A stretch of 64,000 nucleotides of DNA from an uncultured Bacteroidales bacterium (GCA_937894795.1 CALCQV010000043.1:1-64000), one strand, 5' to 3'; numbered from the stretch's first letter, positions 19,108 to 28,752 are shown. Program-made: numbers and translations. Notes: generated from the letters alone by a model not told the origin.

Positions 19108-20313
19108 ATGAAAAGCTGGAAGAGAACATTTAGCATTATATGGGCAGGCCAATTAATGTCAATTTTAACCAGTGCCATTGTTGGTTATGCCATAGTATTC
19201 TGGTTAAGCATTAAAACAGGATCAGCTGAAACACTTGCTATTGCAGCAATGGCGGCTCTATTGCCACAATCAATTCTTGGCCTGTTCACCGGAGTCTTCG
19301 TCGATAGATGGAACAGGAAGCTCATCATGATACTTTCTGATAGTTTTATTGCACTTTCCACACTTATTCTGGTCATTCTGTTTTATACCGGCAAAGTTGA
19401 GATATGGCAGATCTATTTACTTGCGGCTGCCAGATCAGTGGGTTCAGCATTCCATATGCCTGCCATGCAGGCTTCAATACCACTCATTGCACCTGAATCA
19501 CAACTCCTTAGAATTGCCGGTATTAATCAAATGATCCATTCCATAAGTGCTATAGCCGGTCCTGCCATTGGAGCTATTCTCATTACCATTTTCGACATGA
19601 GCTATGTGCTCATGATTGATATTATAGGAGCTCTCTTTGCTATTACCACACTTATAATGGTTTATATTCCTAATCCGGAGAAAGAGAAGACAGATACATC
19701 GCCACATGTTCTGAGGGAAATTAAAGAGGGATTGAATGAAATATATAAAGACAGGGGCCTTTCCCTGCTATTTATCTTTTCAGTGATCTCAACATTCGTC
19801 ATCATGCCAATTGCCGTTATATTCCCTCTCATGACTCTTAACCACTTTGGTGGAGGAGTGATGCAAATGAGCATTGTTGAAATACTCTGGGGGGCTGGAA
19901 TGCTTACGGGAGGTGCGTTAATAGGTATTTTTAAGTTTGGAGTGAATAAAGCCGTCATGATTAATTATATGTATATGGTATTCGGTATCACATTCCTCCT
20001 TTCAGGACTTCTGCCCCCAAATGGTTTTATTTGGTTTGTTGTCCTCACGGCTATAGGAGGTATTAGTTCTGCTATTTATAATTCCTCATTTACTTCTCTC
20101 ATTCAAATTAAGATTAAGCCGGCAATGCTTGGAAGAGTTTTCTCTACTTATTCGAGCCTTACCCTGTTTCCTTCAATGCTTGGCCTGCTTGGTACAGGAT
20201 TTATTGCAGATAGAATAGGATTAACCACCGCATTTATCATTTGCGGCATAATGAACTTAATGGTTGGGGCTGTCTCTATGATGATACCATCAATAAAAGA
20301 AACAGGATTATAA
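19108..20313 (+). CDS. MFS transporter, macrolide/enterobactin-exporter type
   Basis: The 401-residue protein has about 12 hydrophobic segments and the MFS_3 subfamily signature in the loop after TM2, GVFVDRWNRKLIMI. That subfamily includes macrolide efflux (Mef) and enterobactin export (EntS) proteins, so export of a small molecule is likely, but the substrate is unknown. It lies 25 bases after the DUF438/hemerythrin/PAS gene with no terminator between, suggesting that the transporter responds to the same redox or gas signal. The next gene is 263 bases away and has its own promoter. Confidence 0.8.
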   Translation: MKSWKRTFSIIWAGQLMSILTSAIVGYAIVFWLSIKTGSAETLAIAAMAALLPQSILGLFTGVFVDRWNRKLIMILSDSFIALSTLILVILFYTGKVEIWQIYLLAAARSVGSAFHMPAMQASIPLIAPESQLLRIAGINQMIHSISAIAGPAIGAILITIFDMSYVLMIDIIGALFAITTLIMVYIPNPEKEKTDTSPHVLREIKEGLNEIYKDRGLSLLFIFSVISTFVIMPIAVIFPLMTLNHFGGGVMQMSIVEILWGAGMLTGGALIGIFKFGVNKAVMINYMYMVFGITFLLSGLLPPNGFIWFVVLTAIGGISSAIYNSSFTSLIQIKIKPAMLGRVFSTYSSLTLFPSMLGLLGTGFIADRIGLTTAFIICGIMNLMVGAVSMMIPSIKETGL

Positions 20314-20456
20314 TTCTCCATACGTTTATCACATCATTAATGTATAATCAGCTCAATAGGGAAACATGCAATTATTGACTATAGCCAAGCTTTTTATTAA
20401 TATTATTAATAATTCCATCAGCTAAATATACATCTATCTCATTACCTTATTTTGAT

Positions 20457-20464
20457 TATCTTTG
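20457..20464 (+). promoter_or_regulatory. Promoter -7 element of the acyl synthetase fusion
   Basis: TATCTTTG matches TAnnTTTG, 113 bases before the ATG at 20577. The leader would be about 105 bases and AT-rich; no structure was recognised in it. Confidence 0.45.
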
Positions 20465-20576
20465 AGGACGTAACAATGGCATTAATTTTATAAATTACAA
20501 TTGCTTTTACTGTTATCTTAGTATCCTTATTACTAGCATAGTAGGTGAGTTATTTTTCATCAAATCTTTTACTTGA

Positions 20577-23114
20577 ATGCTTAAAAACCTGGAATCGAAG
20601 ATTGCCATTACCTATGGTGATATAAAAATATCATATGCCGACTTGCGAAAGAATATAAAAACTTTCAGCGACAGATACACCATTCCGGAGGGCGGACATG
20701 TAGTTATCTTTGCAGAAAACAGACCTGAATGGGTTTATGCATTCTATTCAATATGGCATAAGCAAGGAATTCCTATTCCTATTGATAATCTGGCAACTGC
20801 CGAAGAAACAGCATACATACTTAATGACTGTCAACCTGCGGTAATATTCACTTCGATAGCGCGACAGGAAGTAATTCAGCAATCAATAAAAATTGCCGGT
20901 ATTGAATCTGTCACTCTCTTAATTGATGATCCGGATATATCCTTAATTAGTCAGAGCAATGCTTCTTCAAACGGGAAACCATCAATCACAGAGAATGAAG
21001 ATATCACAATTGACCGTTCTTCAAATTCCGTGGACCTGATCAGGTTTGAAGAGCCCGATCCACAAAAAACTGCGGTAATAATCTATACCTCAGGCACTAC
21101 AGGAAGTCCTAAGGGGGTTATGCTGTCATATCTTAACCTGACTACCAATATAAAAGCTGTATCAGAGTATATTCAGATATACAAAACCGACTCCGTGGTG
21201 ATGATGTTGTTACCGGTTCACCATGTATTCCCGCTTGTAGGATCAATGATAATACCCTTATATATTGGTGCTAAGGTTGCTATAAGTCCTACAATGCTAT
21301 CTACTGACATCATGAGCACCCTGAAGGATAATGCCGTAACCATCATCATTGGTGTTCCCAGGTTATATGCTGCAATCAGAAAAGGCATAATGGATAAGAT
21401 CAAGAAGAGTATGGTTGCAAGGCTTCTTTTCTTTATTGCAAAAAAAGTCAACAATCCTTCATTCTCCAAAAAAGTCTTTGGGACAGTACACCGCAAAATG
21501 GGTGGTTCAGTTACCCATCTGGTTTCAGGCGGTGCTGCGCTTGATAAAGAAATTGGAGCTGACTATACAACGCTGGGTTTTGAGGTACTTGAAGGTTATG
21601 GTATGTCGGAAGCCGCTCCAATGATAACATTTACACAACCGGGCAGAGTAAAATTAGGATCACCCGGTGAGGTAGTGAGAGAAACAACGATAAAGATTCA
21701 GGATGGTGAGATTCTGGCGTCAGGGCCTAATATTATGCAGGGTTATTATGGAAAACCTGAGGACACTGCTGAAGTTTTAAAGGATGGATGGCTTTATACC
21801 GGTGATTTGGGTTATATAGATGAATCAGGTTACTTATTTATTACAGGCCGTAAAAAAGAAATTATTATTCTTTCAAATGGTAAAAATGTCAATCCTATTG
21901 AATTAGAAGAAAAAATCATGGAAACAGGTTACATCAAGGAATGTGGTGTATTTTATCATGACGAACAACTTCAGGTTCTTATGGTTCCGGAGCATAGTGC
22001 CATTGTATTGAATGAATTCAAAACTACACATGATTTTATTAAATGGAATGTTATTGAGCCACTAAATAAGACGGTATCAGCCTATAAAAAGATCATGGGT
22101 TTTCATTTAACAGATGAAGAATTACCGCGTACCCGCTTGGGCAAACTACAGAGATATAAATTTGCATCATTGGCCATATTAGCAGATATAGGTGAGGAAA
22201 TACCCGATGATGCTCCACAAACACCTGAATTCCACTTAATTGCTGAATTCCTTGAGAAGGAAAAGCTCAGAAAAGTGCTTCCAAAGCACCACATTGAAAT
22301 GGACCTGGGATTGGATTCACTGGATAAAGTAAGTTTCCAGGCGTGGTTAATGCAAACCTTCGGCATTGACATGGACCCGTCAGAGATGACTGCCTTCAGC
22401 AATATAGGCAAGCTTTCAGTTTACGTTTCTGAGAAGAAAACAAGAATGGAGGAAAGCAAGCTTGACTGGACTGACATAATGCGTGAGAAAGTAAATCTTA
22501 AACTCCCTTCTAATTGGTTTACAGGCCGATGGATGGTATATTCATCAAGGATATTCTTCCATTTGTACTTTAATTTTAAAACCAAGGGTACTGAAAATAT
22601 ACCCGATGGGCCGGTTATATTCGTACCGAATCACCAGAGTTCCATGGATGGATTGTTTGTCGCCAGTGTCCTTCGCAGGCACAGATTGCGTGATACATAT
22701 TTCTATGCAAAGGAGCAGCATTTTAAGCAAGCATGGAAAAAGTTCCTTGCCAGCCGAAATAATATTATCATAGTGGACCTTGAAAAGGATCTGAAGGAGT
22801 CTATTCAGAAGATGGCTGAGGTATTGCGACAAAAACGCAGTCTGATAATATTCCCTGAGGGCACACGAACAAGGACAGGCAATCTTGGTGAATTCAAGAA
22901 AACTTTTGCCATTCTAAGCCGTGAACTTGATGTTCCGGTCATTCCGGTAAGTATTAAAGGAGCTTACGAAGCTCTGCCTACCGGCAGTAAATTCCCAAAA
23001 CCATGGAAAAGAATCAATGTTGAATTTCTTCAACCTGTTTATCCTGGCAGCCATTCTTATGAATCGCTGACTGATCATGTTAGAAAACAAATTCAGGGTA
23101 AACTTGGAAATTAG
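20577..23114 (+). CDS. Fusion: AMP-dependent acyl synthetase + carrier domain + PlsC acyltransferase
   Basis: This 845-residue protein combines three enzymes of lipid remodelling. Residues 1 to about 535 are an AMP-forming acyl-CoA/acyl-ACP synthetase with the phosphate loop YTSGTTGSPKG at about 168-178 and YTGDLGYIDESGYLFITGR later. Residues about 545-625 are an acyl carrier domain with the phosphopantetheine Ser581 in LGLDSLDK. Residues about 650-845 are a 1-acylglycerol-phosphate acyltransferase with NHQSSMDG (NHx4D) and FPEGTRTRTG. The logic is: activate a free fatty acid, load it on the built-in carrier, transfer it to a lysophospholipid. It resembles Aas of E. coli with the domains in reverse order plus a carrier. 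No transmembrane export domain was seen. Confidence 0.88.
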   Translation: MLKNLESKIAITYGDIKISYADLRKNIKTFSDRYTIPEGGHVVIFAENRPEWVYAFYSIWHKQGIPIPIDNLATAEETAYILNDCQPAVIFTSIARQEVIQQSIKIAGIESVTLLIDDPDISLISQSNASSNGKPSITENEDITIDRSSNSVDLIRFEEPDPQKTAVIIYTSGTTGSPKGVMLSYLNLTTNIKAVSEYIQIYKTDSVVMMLLPVHHVFPLVGSMIIPLYIGAKVAISPTMLSTDIMSTLKDNAVTIIIGVPRLYAAIRKGIMDKIKKSMVARLLFFIAKKVNNPSFSKKVFGTVHRKMGGSVTHLVSGGAALDKEIGADYTTLGFEVLEGYGMSEAAPMITFTQPGRVKLGSPGEVVRETTIKIQDGEILASGPNIMQGYYGKPEDTAEVLKDGWLYTGDLGYIDESGYLFITGRKKEIIILSNGKNVNPIELEEKIMETGYIKECGVFYHDEQLQVLMVPEHSAIVLNEFKTTHDFIKWNVIEPLNKTVSAYKKIMGFHLTDEELPRTRLGKLQRYKFASLAILADIGEEIPDDAPQTPEFHLIAEFLEKEKLRKVLPKHHIEMDLGLDSLDKVSFQAWLMQTFGIDMDPSEMTAFSNIGKLSVYVSEKKTRMEESKLDWTDIMREKVNLKLPSNWFTGRWMVYSSRIFFHLYFNFKTKGTENIPDGPVIFVPNHQSSMDGLFVASVLRRHRLRDTYFYAKEQHFKQAWKKFLASRNNIIIVDLEKDLKESIQKMAEVLRQKRSLIIFPEGTRTRTGNLGEFKKTFAILSRELDVPVIPVSIKGAYEALPTGSKFPKPWKRINVEFLQPVYPGSHSYESLTDHVRKQIQGKLGN

Positions 23115-23157
23115 AAATGGTGCAATAATTACTCTATGATATTCATATCCCATATGG

Positions 23158-23186
23158 AATAGCCTGGAACATGCCGGGCTATTTTT
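23158..23186 (+). terminator. Intrinsic terminator after the acyl synthetase fusion
   Basis: A 10-bp stem AATAGCCTGG / CCGGGCTATT (one G-T pair) with a 6-base loop is followed by TTTTT. It lies 44 bases after the stop. Confidence 0.8.
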
Positions 23187-23223
23187 CATTGATAAATCAA
23201 GCCATTTGATCATTTTTAAAATT

Positions 23224-23231
23224 TACCTTTG
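23224..23231 (+). promoter_or_regulatory. Promoter -7 element of threonine dehydratase gene
   Basis: TACCTTTG matches TAnnTTTG. The TTG at its end begins an in-frame extension, so the element itself rules out a start at 23229; the ATG at 23247 is 15 bases downstream. Confidence 0.6.
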
Positions 23232-23246
23232 CATAAAATTAATTGT

Positions 23247-24482
23247 ATGGAAAAGTCAAAATCAAAGGATACTGCACCTCAATTGTCTGATATCATTCAG
23301 GCCCAGTCAATATTGAAAAGTATTGTCAAGAAAACACCGCTTGAAAGAAGCAAGTCCTTCTCTGTAATGTCGGGTGCAAATGTCTATCTTAAACTCGAGA
23401 ATCTGCAAACAACCGGTTCATTTAAGGTTCGTGGTGCATATAATATGATTAGCCGCTTATCATCTGATAAATTAGCAAACGGAGTACTTTGTGCATCAGC
23501 AGGCAATCATGCTCAGGGTGTAGCGTATGCAGCTTCTAAATTGGGAGTAAAAAGCACAGTGTTTATGCCTGTGTTTGCCCCGCCTTTAAAGGTCATTGCT
23601 ACCAGAGCTTATGGTGCAGAGGTGGTGCTTACCGGTGAAAATTTCGATGAGGCTCTGAAGGCTGCCCTAGAATATGGTGAAAAAAGCGGAGCAACATTTG
23701 TTCATCCTTACAATAATCCTGATATCATTGCCGGACAAGGAACTGTTGGACTTGAGATATTTGATCAATTAGACAACATAGATGTAGTACTGGTCCCAAT
23801 TGGTGGTGGTGGTCTCATTTCAGGTATAGCTATTGCCTTAAAGCAGCTCAATCCTTCCATTAAAATTATTGGAGTTGAGCCAGAAGATGCACAATCAATG
23901 AAAATGTCAATTGAAGCCAATGAGCCTAGAATGTTAACATCATGCAATACTATTGCTGATGGTATTGCTGTTAAATCGCCCGGTGACCTGACATTTGAGA
24001 TTACAAGAAACCTTGTAGATGAGTTTATAACAGTTTCAGATGCCGAAATTGCTCAAACTACTTATATGCTATTGCAGAGGGCTAAAATACTTGCCGAACC
24101 GGCCGGTGTTGCCGCTATGGCTGCCGTACTTTTCAGAAAAACCGATCTTAACGGCAAAAATGTAATTCCCGTTATAAGTGGTGGAAATATCAATATGAGT
24201 ATTCTTGAACAGATACTCGAAAAGGGCGTAATGGATGTGGGTTTACGTGCAAGAATACAGGTATTGGTACCTGATCAGGCAGGAGTTTTAATGGGTATAA
24301 TTTCTATTCTTGGAAAAGTTAGAGCCAGTATTCATGATATCTACCACGAAAGAACAACAACCAGTGTACCAATAGGTTATGTAATGATTACTATAACGTT
24401 CAACCTTCAGGATACAACACAGTTACCCACGGTTTTAGCTGAGTTGGATAGAAAAGGAATTAGTTATCAGGTTTTGAAATAA
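23247..24482 (+). CDS. ilvA: Threonine ammonia-lyase (threonine dehydratase)
   Basis: This PLP enzyme converts threonine to 2-oxobutanoate and ammonia, the first step to isoleucine, or a catabolic step. The PLP lysine is Lys60 in GSFKVRGAYN, and the phosphate-binding Gly loop is VPIGGGGLISG. The C-terminal 75 residues form a single ACT domain (VLVPDQAGVLMGIISILGKV), as in the 400-residue form of the enzyme, which may be feedback- or effector-controlled. The frame is open 18 bases upstream to a TTG that lies inside the promoter -7 element, so the ATG at 23247 is taken. The gene stands alone. Confidence 0.92.
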   Translation: MEKSKSKDTAPQLSDIIQAQSILKSIVKKTPLERSKSFSVMSGANVYLKLENLQTTGSFKVRGAYNMISRLSSDKLANGVLCASAGNHAQGVAYAASKLGVKSTVFMPVFAPPLKVIATRAYGAEVVLTGENFDEALKAALEYGEKSGATFVHPYNNPDIIAGQGTVGLEIFDQLDNIDVVLVPIGGGGLISGIAIALKQLNPSIKIIGVEPEDAQSMKMSIEANEPRMLTSCNTIADGIAVKSPGDLTFEITRNLVDEFITVSDAEIAQTTYMLLQRAKILAEPAGVAAMAAVLFRKTDLNGKNVIPVISGGNINMSILEQILEKGVMDVGLRARIQVLVPDQAGVLMGIISILGKVRASIHDIYHERTTTSVPIGYVMITITFNLQDTTQLPTVLAELDRKGISYQVLK

Positions 24483-24590
24483 AAATTAAACCTTGAGGTC
24501 GCACAATTGTTAATTATTCCTAATTGCAGACGCAATTTGATAATAAGTTGTTTATCTTTATAAATCAAAAATAAAAATATCACTACTGAT

Positions 24591-25433
24591 ATGAAATTTA
24601 TCGGAGCACATGTGAGTGCATCAGGGGGTGTTAATAATGCGCCCATCAATGCTCATGAAATTGGGGCTAAAGCTTTCTCCTTCTTTACCAAAAACCAAAG
24701 ACAATGGGTGTCAGCACCTTTAACTAAGGAAGCTATTAAAGGTTTCAGGGATAACTGTGCAACGCATAATTTTGATATGAAGTATATTATGCCCCATGAT
24801 AGTTACCTGATTAATTTGGGCCATCCCGGAAAAGAGGAGTTGCAAAAATCGCGAAATGCTTTTCTTGATGAGATGCAGCGGTGTGAACAGTTGGGCATTT
24901 ATCAGCTCAATTTTCATCCGGGAAGCAGCTTAAATCAAGTTGATAATGAAACTTGTCTGTTGACCATTGCTGAATCCATTAATATTGCACTGGATTCCAC
25001 AAAAGGAGTTTCTGCTATAATTGAGAATACAGCAGGTCAAGGAAGTAACCTTGGACATGAATTTGAACAGCTGCGTTTTATCATAGATCATGTGGAAGAT
25101 AAAAGTCGTGTTGGTGTTTGTATAGACACATGTCACACCTATTCAGCCGGATATGATATCCTCTCAGCCGAAGGATATGAAAAAACTTTCAGGCATTTTG
25201 ATGAAACGGTTGGCCTGAATTTTCTGAAAGCCATACATCTTAATGATACTAAAAAGGCATTGGGCAGCCGGGTTGACCGTCATGACAGCATTGGCAAGGG
25301 TCTTCTGGGAATTGATGTATTCAAGAGAATTATGAATGACTCCAGATTTGATAATATCCCTATTATCCTCGAAACTCCCGACGAAACAATTTGGAAGGAA
25401 GAAATTGAGTTATTATATAGCATGATTGATTAA
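24591..25433 (+). CDS. nfo: Deoxyribonuclease IV (AP endonuclease)
   Basis: Endonuclease IV cuts DNA at abasic sites in base excision repair. The 280-residue length and the TIM-barrel metal motifs are all there: KFIGAHVSASGG at the start, NFHPGS, IENTAGQGSNLG, CIDTCHTYSAGYD, HLNDTK and RHDSIGKG. These supply the three-zinc centre. The gene is followed after 27 bases by a receiver-domain protein on the same strand. Confidence 0.97.
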   Translation: MKFIGAHVSASGGVNNAPINAHEIGAKAFSFFTKNQRQWVSAPLTKEAIKGFRDNCATHNFDMKYIMPHDSYLINLGHPGKEELQKSRNAFLDEMQRCEQLGIYQLNFHPGSSLNQVDNETCLLTIAESINIALDSTKGVSAIIENTAGQGSNLGHEFEQLRFIIDHVEDKSRVGVCIDTCHTYSAGYDILSAEGYEKTFRHFDETVGLNFLKAIHLNDTKKALGSRVDRHDSIGKGLLGIDVFKRIMNDSRFDNIPIILETPDETIWKEEIELLYSMID

Positions 25434-25460
25434 TTAACCTATCAATTAACCACCTGTAAC

Positions 25461-25874
25461 ATGGAAACAAATCATAATTCACAATCATCAAATCATGAGC
25501 CTTCTAAAAAGTATAGAGGTATTAAAATTATGGTTGCTGAAGATGAGGATTCCAGTTTCAGGGTTATTGACAGGATTCTATATGAATATGGAATTGAAAC
25601 TATAAGGGCTGTCAATGGCAAAGAAGCTATTGACCTTGCACAGTCGGTTACCGGTTTGCGTTTAGTCTTTATGGATATTAAAATGCCTGTAATGAATGGT
25701 ATACAGGCCACCAGAATCATTAAAAAGAACTATCCTCAATTGCCGGTGATAGCAACAACTGCCTTTGCAATGCCCGGCGATCAACAAATATTTAAAGAAG
25801 CCGGTTGTGATGATTATCTTTCTAAACCTTTGAAAGAAAATCAACTTATCAATCTCATTGATAAATATCTCTAA
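25461..25874 (+). CDS. Stand-alone receiver-domain response regulator
   Basis: The 137-residue protein is a CheY-like receiver without an output domain. The phospho-acceptor is Asp72 in FMDIKMPVMNG; the acidic pair (AEDED, 27-30), the Thr in IATTAF and the Lys in LSKPLK are in place. It has about 20 extra N-terminal residues rich in Asn/Ser. It faces, nine bases apart and convergent, the kinase-like gene at 25884-27038, and may be a partner of it or of another hybrid kinase elsewhere. It could follow nfo on the same transcript. Confidence 0.85.
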   Translation: METNHNSQSSNHEPSKKYRGIKIMVAEDEDSSFRVIDRILYEYGIETIRAVNGKEAIDLAQSVTGLRLVFMDIKMPVMNGIQATRIIKKNYPQLPVIATTAFAMPGDQQIFKEAGCDDYLSKPLKENQLINLIDKYL

Positions 25875-25883
25875 AACGTTGAG

Positions 25884-27038
25884 TTAATCAATATGAAGGG
25901 GGAGTTCAACATAGAATGTTGTACCACAAGTATCAGATGTGAAATAAACTCTTCCCTTCAAATACTTTCCAGTCAGCAATCTGGCAGTATAAGTCCCTAA
26001 GCCTCTATTATCACCTTTAGTTGAGAATGAACGCTGGAATACCTGGTGCATTACTTCCTCAGGAAGTTCCAACGGATTGTAAACCCAAAATCGAACTACT
26101 TTGTCACTCAGCCTGACTCCTGCTTTAACTATTTTATGGCTTGTTCCGGCTTCAAAAGCATTATCCATTAAATTAACCAGTACCCGTTTTACAATATTCT
26201 TATCAGATTGAAATTTAACGGAATGAGAGAATGGATCAATAAACAATTTGCACTCTTTGGCTATTTCCTGGTTTGCATAATATTGTTCCAATTCTTTAAA
26301 TAACTGTATGGTATTACATAAAGAGATATTGACACTTAAAGTACCTTCTTCGGCTTCATTTAACATTTTCTGAGCCAGGAGGTCATTTACAAGCTCATAA
26401 TTTACCTTTTCAGCTGTTTCAATAATTGAGCGGTTATCAGAGTCAAGCTCCTGCTTATTTATAGAGGAAACAACATTTTTTAATTCAGATGCAACACCGT
26501 ATACTTCATTGATGTATGATGTTTCCAGAAATGCTCTTCTTTTCCGATCACTTATATCATTAATGCAGAGAATAGTATAATCCTGCCCCTCATAACTCAG
26601 TGGGCTGGCCTTAATCTTCAGGTCGTATGAAATGACTTCATCGTTAGTCTTAGCTGTAATTCGCGCTTCCTTTACAACAGGTTGCTTTGAATGTTGGCTT
26701 TCAAGAATAGCGTTAACAATTCCACAAAACCGGCATGCTTCAGTGGTACCACATCCGTAAGGTTCTTCATCTGAATGAATGCAATTCAACAGGTTACCCA
26801 GCCTGTTTCCCAACGGCACTATCTCATCTTCAATCTCAAGAAACCTGATAAGATTAGTATTGGCATATACCAATTGACGATTAGAGTTTATAATCATCGC
26901 CAAGTCGGGCATTGCATCCTGAAACATCCTTAACAGAGGGTTGTTTTTAAGGGAATGATAAGCGCTCTTAACCTCAGTCAAAGCAGCCTTTTCAGCAGAT
27001 GCATAAAATGTTGATGGCTTCTTTGTTGAGTTTTTCAC
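25884..27038 (-). CDS. PAS-histidine-kinase-like protein with Cys cluster and no phospho-acceptor His
   Basis: The protein (384 residues) has a PAS-like domain (about 35-160), a short dimerisation helix and a HATPase domain (about 235-384). A Cys cluster C86-x9-C96-x5-C102-x2-C105 (GCGTTEACRFCG) sits in the PAS domain and could bind a metal, Fe-S cluster or disulfide. ATPase motifs are present (NLMDNAFEAG and GDNRGLGTYTA). The region where kinases of this kind have H-D-I-L-N reads YINEVYG, so Asn177 appears to stand in for the phospho-acceptor His. No transmembrane segment is seen. It is convergent with the receiver gene, nine bases apart. It may be a phosphatase, a non-phosphorylating sensor, or a degenerate kinase. 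Confidence 0.75.
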   Translation of the reverse strand: MKNSTKKPSTFYASAEKAALTEVKSAYHSLKNNPLLRMFQDAMPDLAMIINSNRQLVYANTNLIRFLEIEDEIVPLGNRLGNLLNCIHSDEEPYGCGTTEACRFCGIVNAILESQHSKQPVVKEARITAKTNDEVISYDLKIKASPLSYEGQDYTILCINDISDRKRRAFLETSYINEVYGVASELKNVVSSINKQELDSDNRSIIETAEKVNYELVNDLLAQKMLNEAEEGTLSVNISLCNTIQLFKELEQYYANQEIAKECKLFIDPFSHSVKFQSDKNIVKRVLVNLMDNAFEAGTSHKIVKAGVRLSDKVVRFWVYNPLELPEEVMHQVFQRSFSTKGDNRGLGTYTARLLTGKYLKGRVYFTSDTCGTTFYVELPLHID

Positions 27039-27107
27039 TATTTTTCAGGTATTGATAGATTACGCAATATTTATCAATTAAATATTTTGAGCTGGTCTGT
27101 TCTATTA

Positions 27108-28604
27108 CTATCTAAAACAATCACCCCACTTTATATTCCTCATATCGCCTGATTTTTCATACTCCATGTGCATTCCAAATGCGGCTGAAAGTGTACAGGG
27201 AGTATGGGTATCACCGGCAAGATTTGCATATTCAGTCAGTGCCTGTCTATAATCAGGATGCACGCAATTATTAATAATTTCTTGCATCTTCGCTTTGGGT
27301 GATTTCGAGCGGAGGTCGGCAATTCCTTGTTCAGTAATCAACACCTGAACAGAGTGTTCACTATGATCGGTATGGGAAACCATAGGTACAAAAGCACTGA
27401 TTTTCCCACCTTTGGCAACCGAAGGACAGGTAAAAACAGAAATATAGGCATTCCTGGTAAAGTCGCCTGAGCCTCCAATTCCATTCATCATCTTTTTACC
27501 CATCACATTGGTGCTGTTCACATTACCGAACAAGTCAGCTTCGAGGGCTGTATTAATGGATATAATACCAAGCCTCCTGGCTACTTCAGGACTATTGGAT
27601 ATTTCCTGAGGACGAAGGACGATACGATTGTGATAGTAATTCAGATTGTCATATACTTTCTTTAATTGATCACGTGAAACTGTGAGTGAACAACCACTGG
27701 CGAAGGTAATACGTCCTTCAGCGATAAGGTCAATCACGCTATCCTGAATCACCTCAGTGTACATTTGAAAATCAGGAATTCCTTTATGGCGTCCCAGTGC
27801 ACCTAATACAGCATTGGCAATATTCCCGACGCCTGACTGAATTGGAAGAAATGATGAGGGTATGCGCCCAAGTTTAAGCTCCTTAGAAAGGAATTCAGCT
27901 ACATTGTGTCCAATCTTCTCGGTAATTTCATCCGTTTCGCTAAAACCACCCACTTCATCAGGGGCATTGGTATTCACAATACCAACTATCTTGGATGGAT
28001 CCACTTTAATTATTTCACCTCCTGCCCTGTCAGATGGCTTGTATATGGGTATCTCCCTCCTATTTGGCGGATCAGCTACAATAATTATGTCGTGCATGCC
28101 TCTAAGCCGCTGTGGATGAAATGAGTTAAGCTCAATAAGTATCTTGTCGGCAACTTTACAAATAGTAGGAGAAATACCCACACCCGTGGTAAGAACAATT
28201 TCACCTTGTTCCGTCACATCACAAGCTTCTATTATAGCCCAGTTGATCTTTCCAAGAAATCCATAGCGGATATTCTGGCCTACAACCGACAGATGAGAAT
28301 CAAAATAGTCAGCCTTACCGGCATTGATGAGATTACGCAAATCAGGATTTGATTGGTAAGGAGTGCGGAATTTTACAGCCTCAGCCCTTGCTAGCGAACC
28401 ATCTAATGAATCACCGGTCGATGCTCCTGTAATAACACCAACTTTGAATGGACGACCCTCTGTATGCTCTTTCTTTGCTTTGTTTCCAATAGCTACCGGT
28501 ATTGACTTTACCGATCCTGCCGGTGTGAAACCACTAAAACCAAGTACATCATCATGTTTGATGTATTCCGCTGCTTCTTCTGCTGTAATAAATTTTAATC
28601 CCAT
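27108..28604 (-). CDS. Acetyl-CoA hydrolase/transferase family protein (succinyl-CoA:acetate CoA-transferase)
   Basis: The 498-residue protein belongs to the class I CoA-transferases related to AarC and Cat1. The catalytic Glu is predicted in MYTEVIQDSVIDL, the motif GGSGDFTRNAYIS and the C-terminal ITEQGIADLRSKSP are typical. The usual reaction is transfer of CoA between succinyl-CoA and acetate (or propionate), which conserves energy in acetate-producing anaerobes or completes a TCA cycle variant. A succinyl-CoA ligase gene (sucD) is nearby in the window, so the cell has two routes. It is monocistronic, divergent from the quinone oxidoreductase-like gene. Confidence 0.9.
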   Translation of the reverse strand: MGLKFITAEEAAEYIKHDDVLGFSGFTPAGSVKSIPVAIGNKAKKEHTEGRPFKVGVITGASTGDSLDGSLARAEAVKFRTPYQSNPDLRNLINAGKADYFDSHLSVVGQNIRYGFLGKINWAIIEACDVTEQGEIVLTTGVGISPTICKVADKILIELNSFHPQRLRGMHDIIIVADPPNRREIPIYKPSDRAGGEIIKVDPSKIVGIVNTNAPDEVGGFSETDEITEKIGHNVAEFLSKELKLGRIPSSFLPIQSGVGNIANAVLGALGRHKGIPDFQMYTEVIQDSVIDLIAEGRITFASGCSLTVSRDQLKKVYDNLNYYHNRIVLRPQEISNSPEVARRLGIISINTALEADLFGNVNSTNVMGKKMMNGIGGSGDFTRNAYISVFTCPSVAKGGKISAFVPMVSHTDHSEHSVQVLITEQGIADLRSKSPKAKMQEIINNCVHPDYRQALTEYANLAGDTHTPCTLSAAFGMHMEYEKSGDMRNIKWGDCFR

Positions 28605-28702
28605 TATAATTGTAGTTTACTTAATAGTTATATTCTACTTTTGCCTGCCGGAATTTATCGTTCAGATAACTTCCTAATTGAATAAAGTAATTCAATTGTT
28701 CT

Positions 28703-28710
28703 GATCTTTG
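28703..28710 (+). promoter_or_regulatory. Likely promoter -7 element of the acrylyl-CoA reductase-like gene
   Basis: GATCTTTG differs from TAnnTTTG only at the first two positions. Its final TTG starts an in-frame extension at 28708; the ATG at 28753 fits better as the start. Confidence 0.4.
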
Positions 28711-28752
28711 CAGCTCAATAGAACACTGCAAAATTATAAAATTAAAGCTGAT

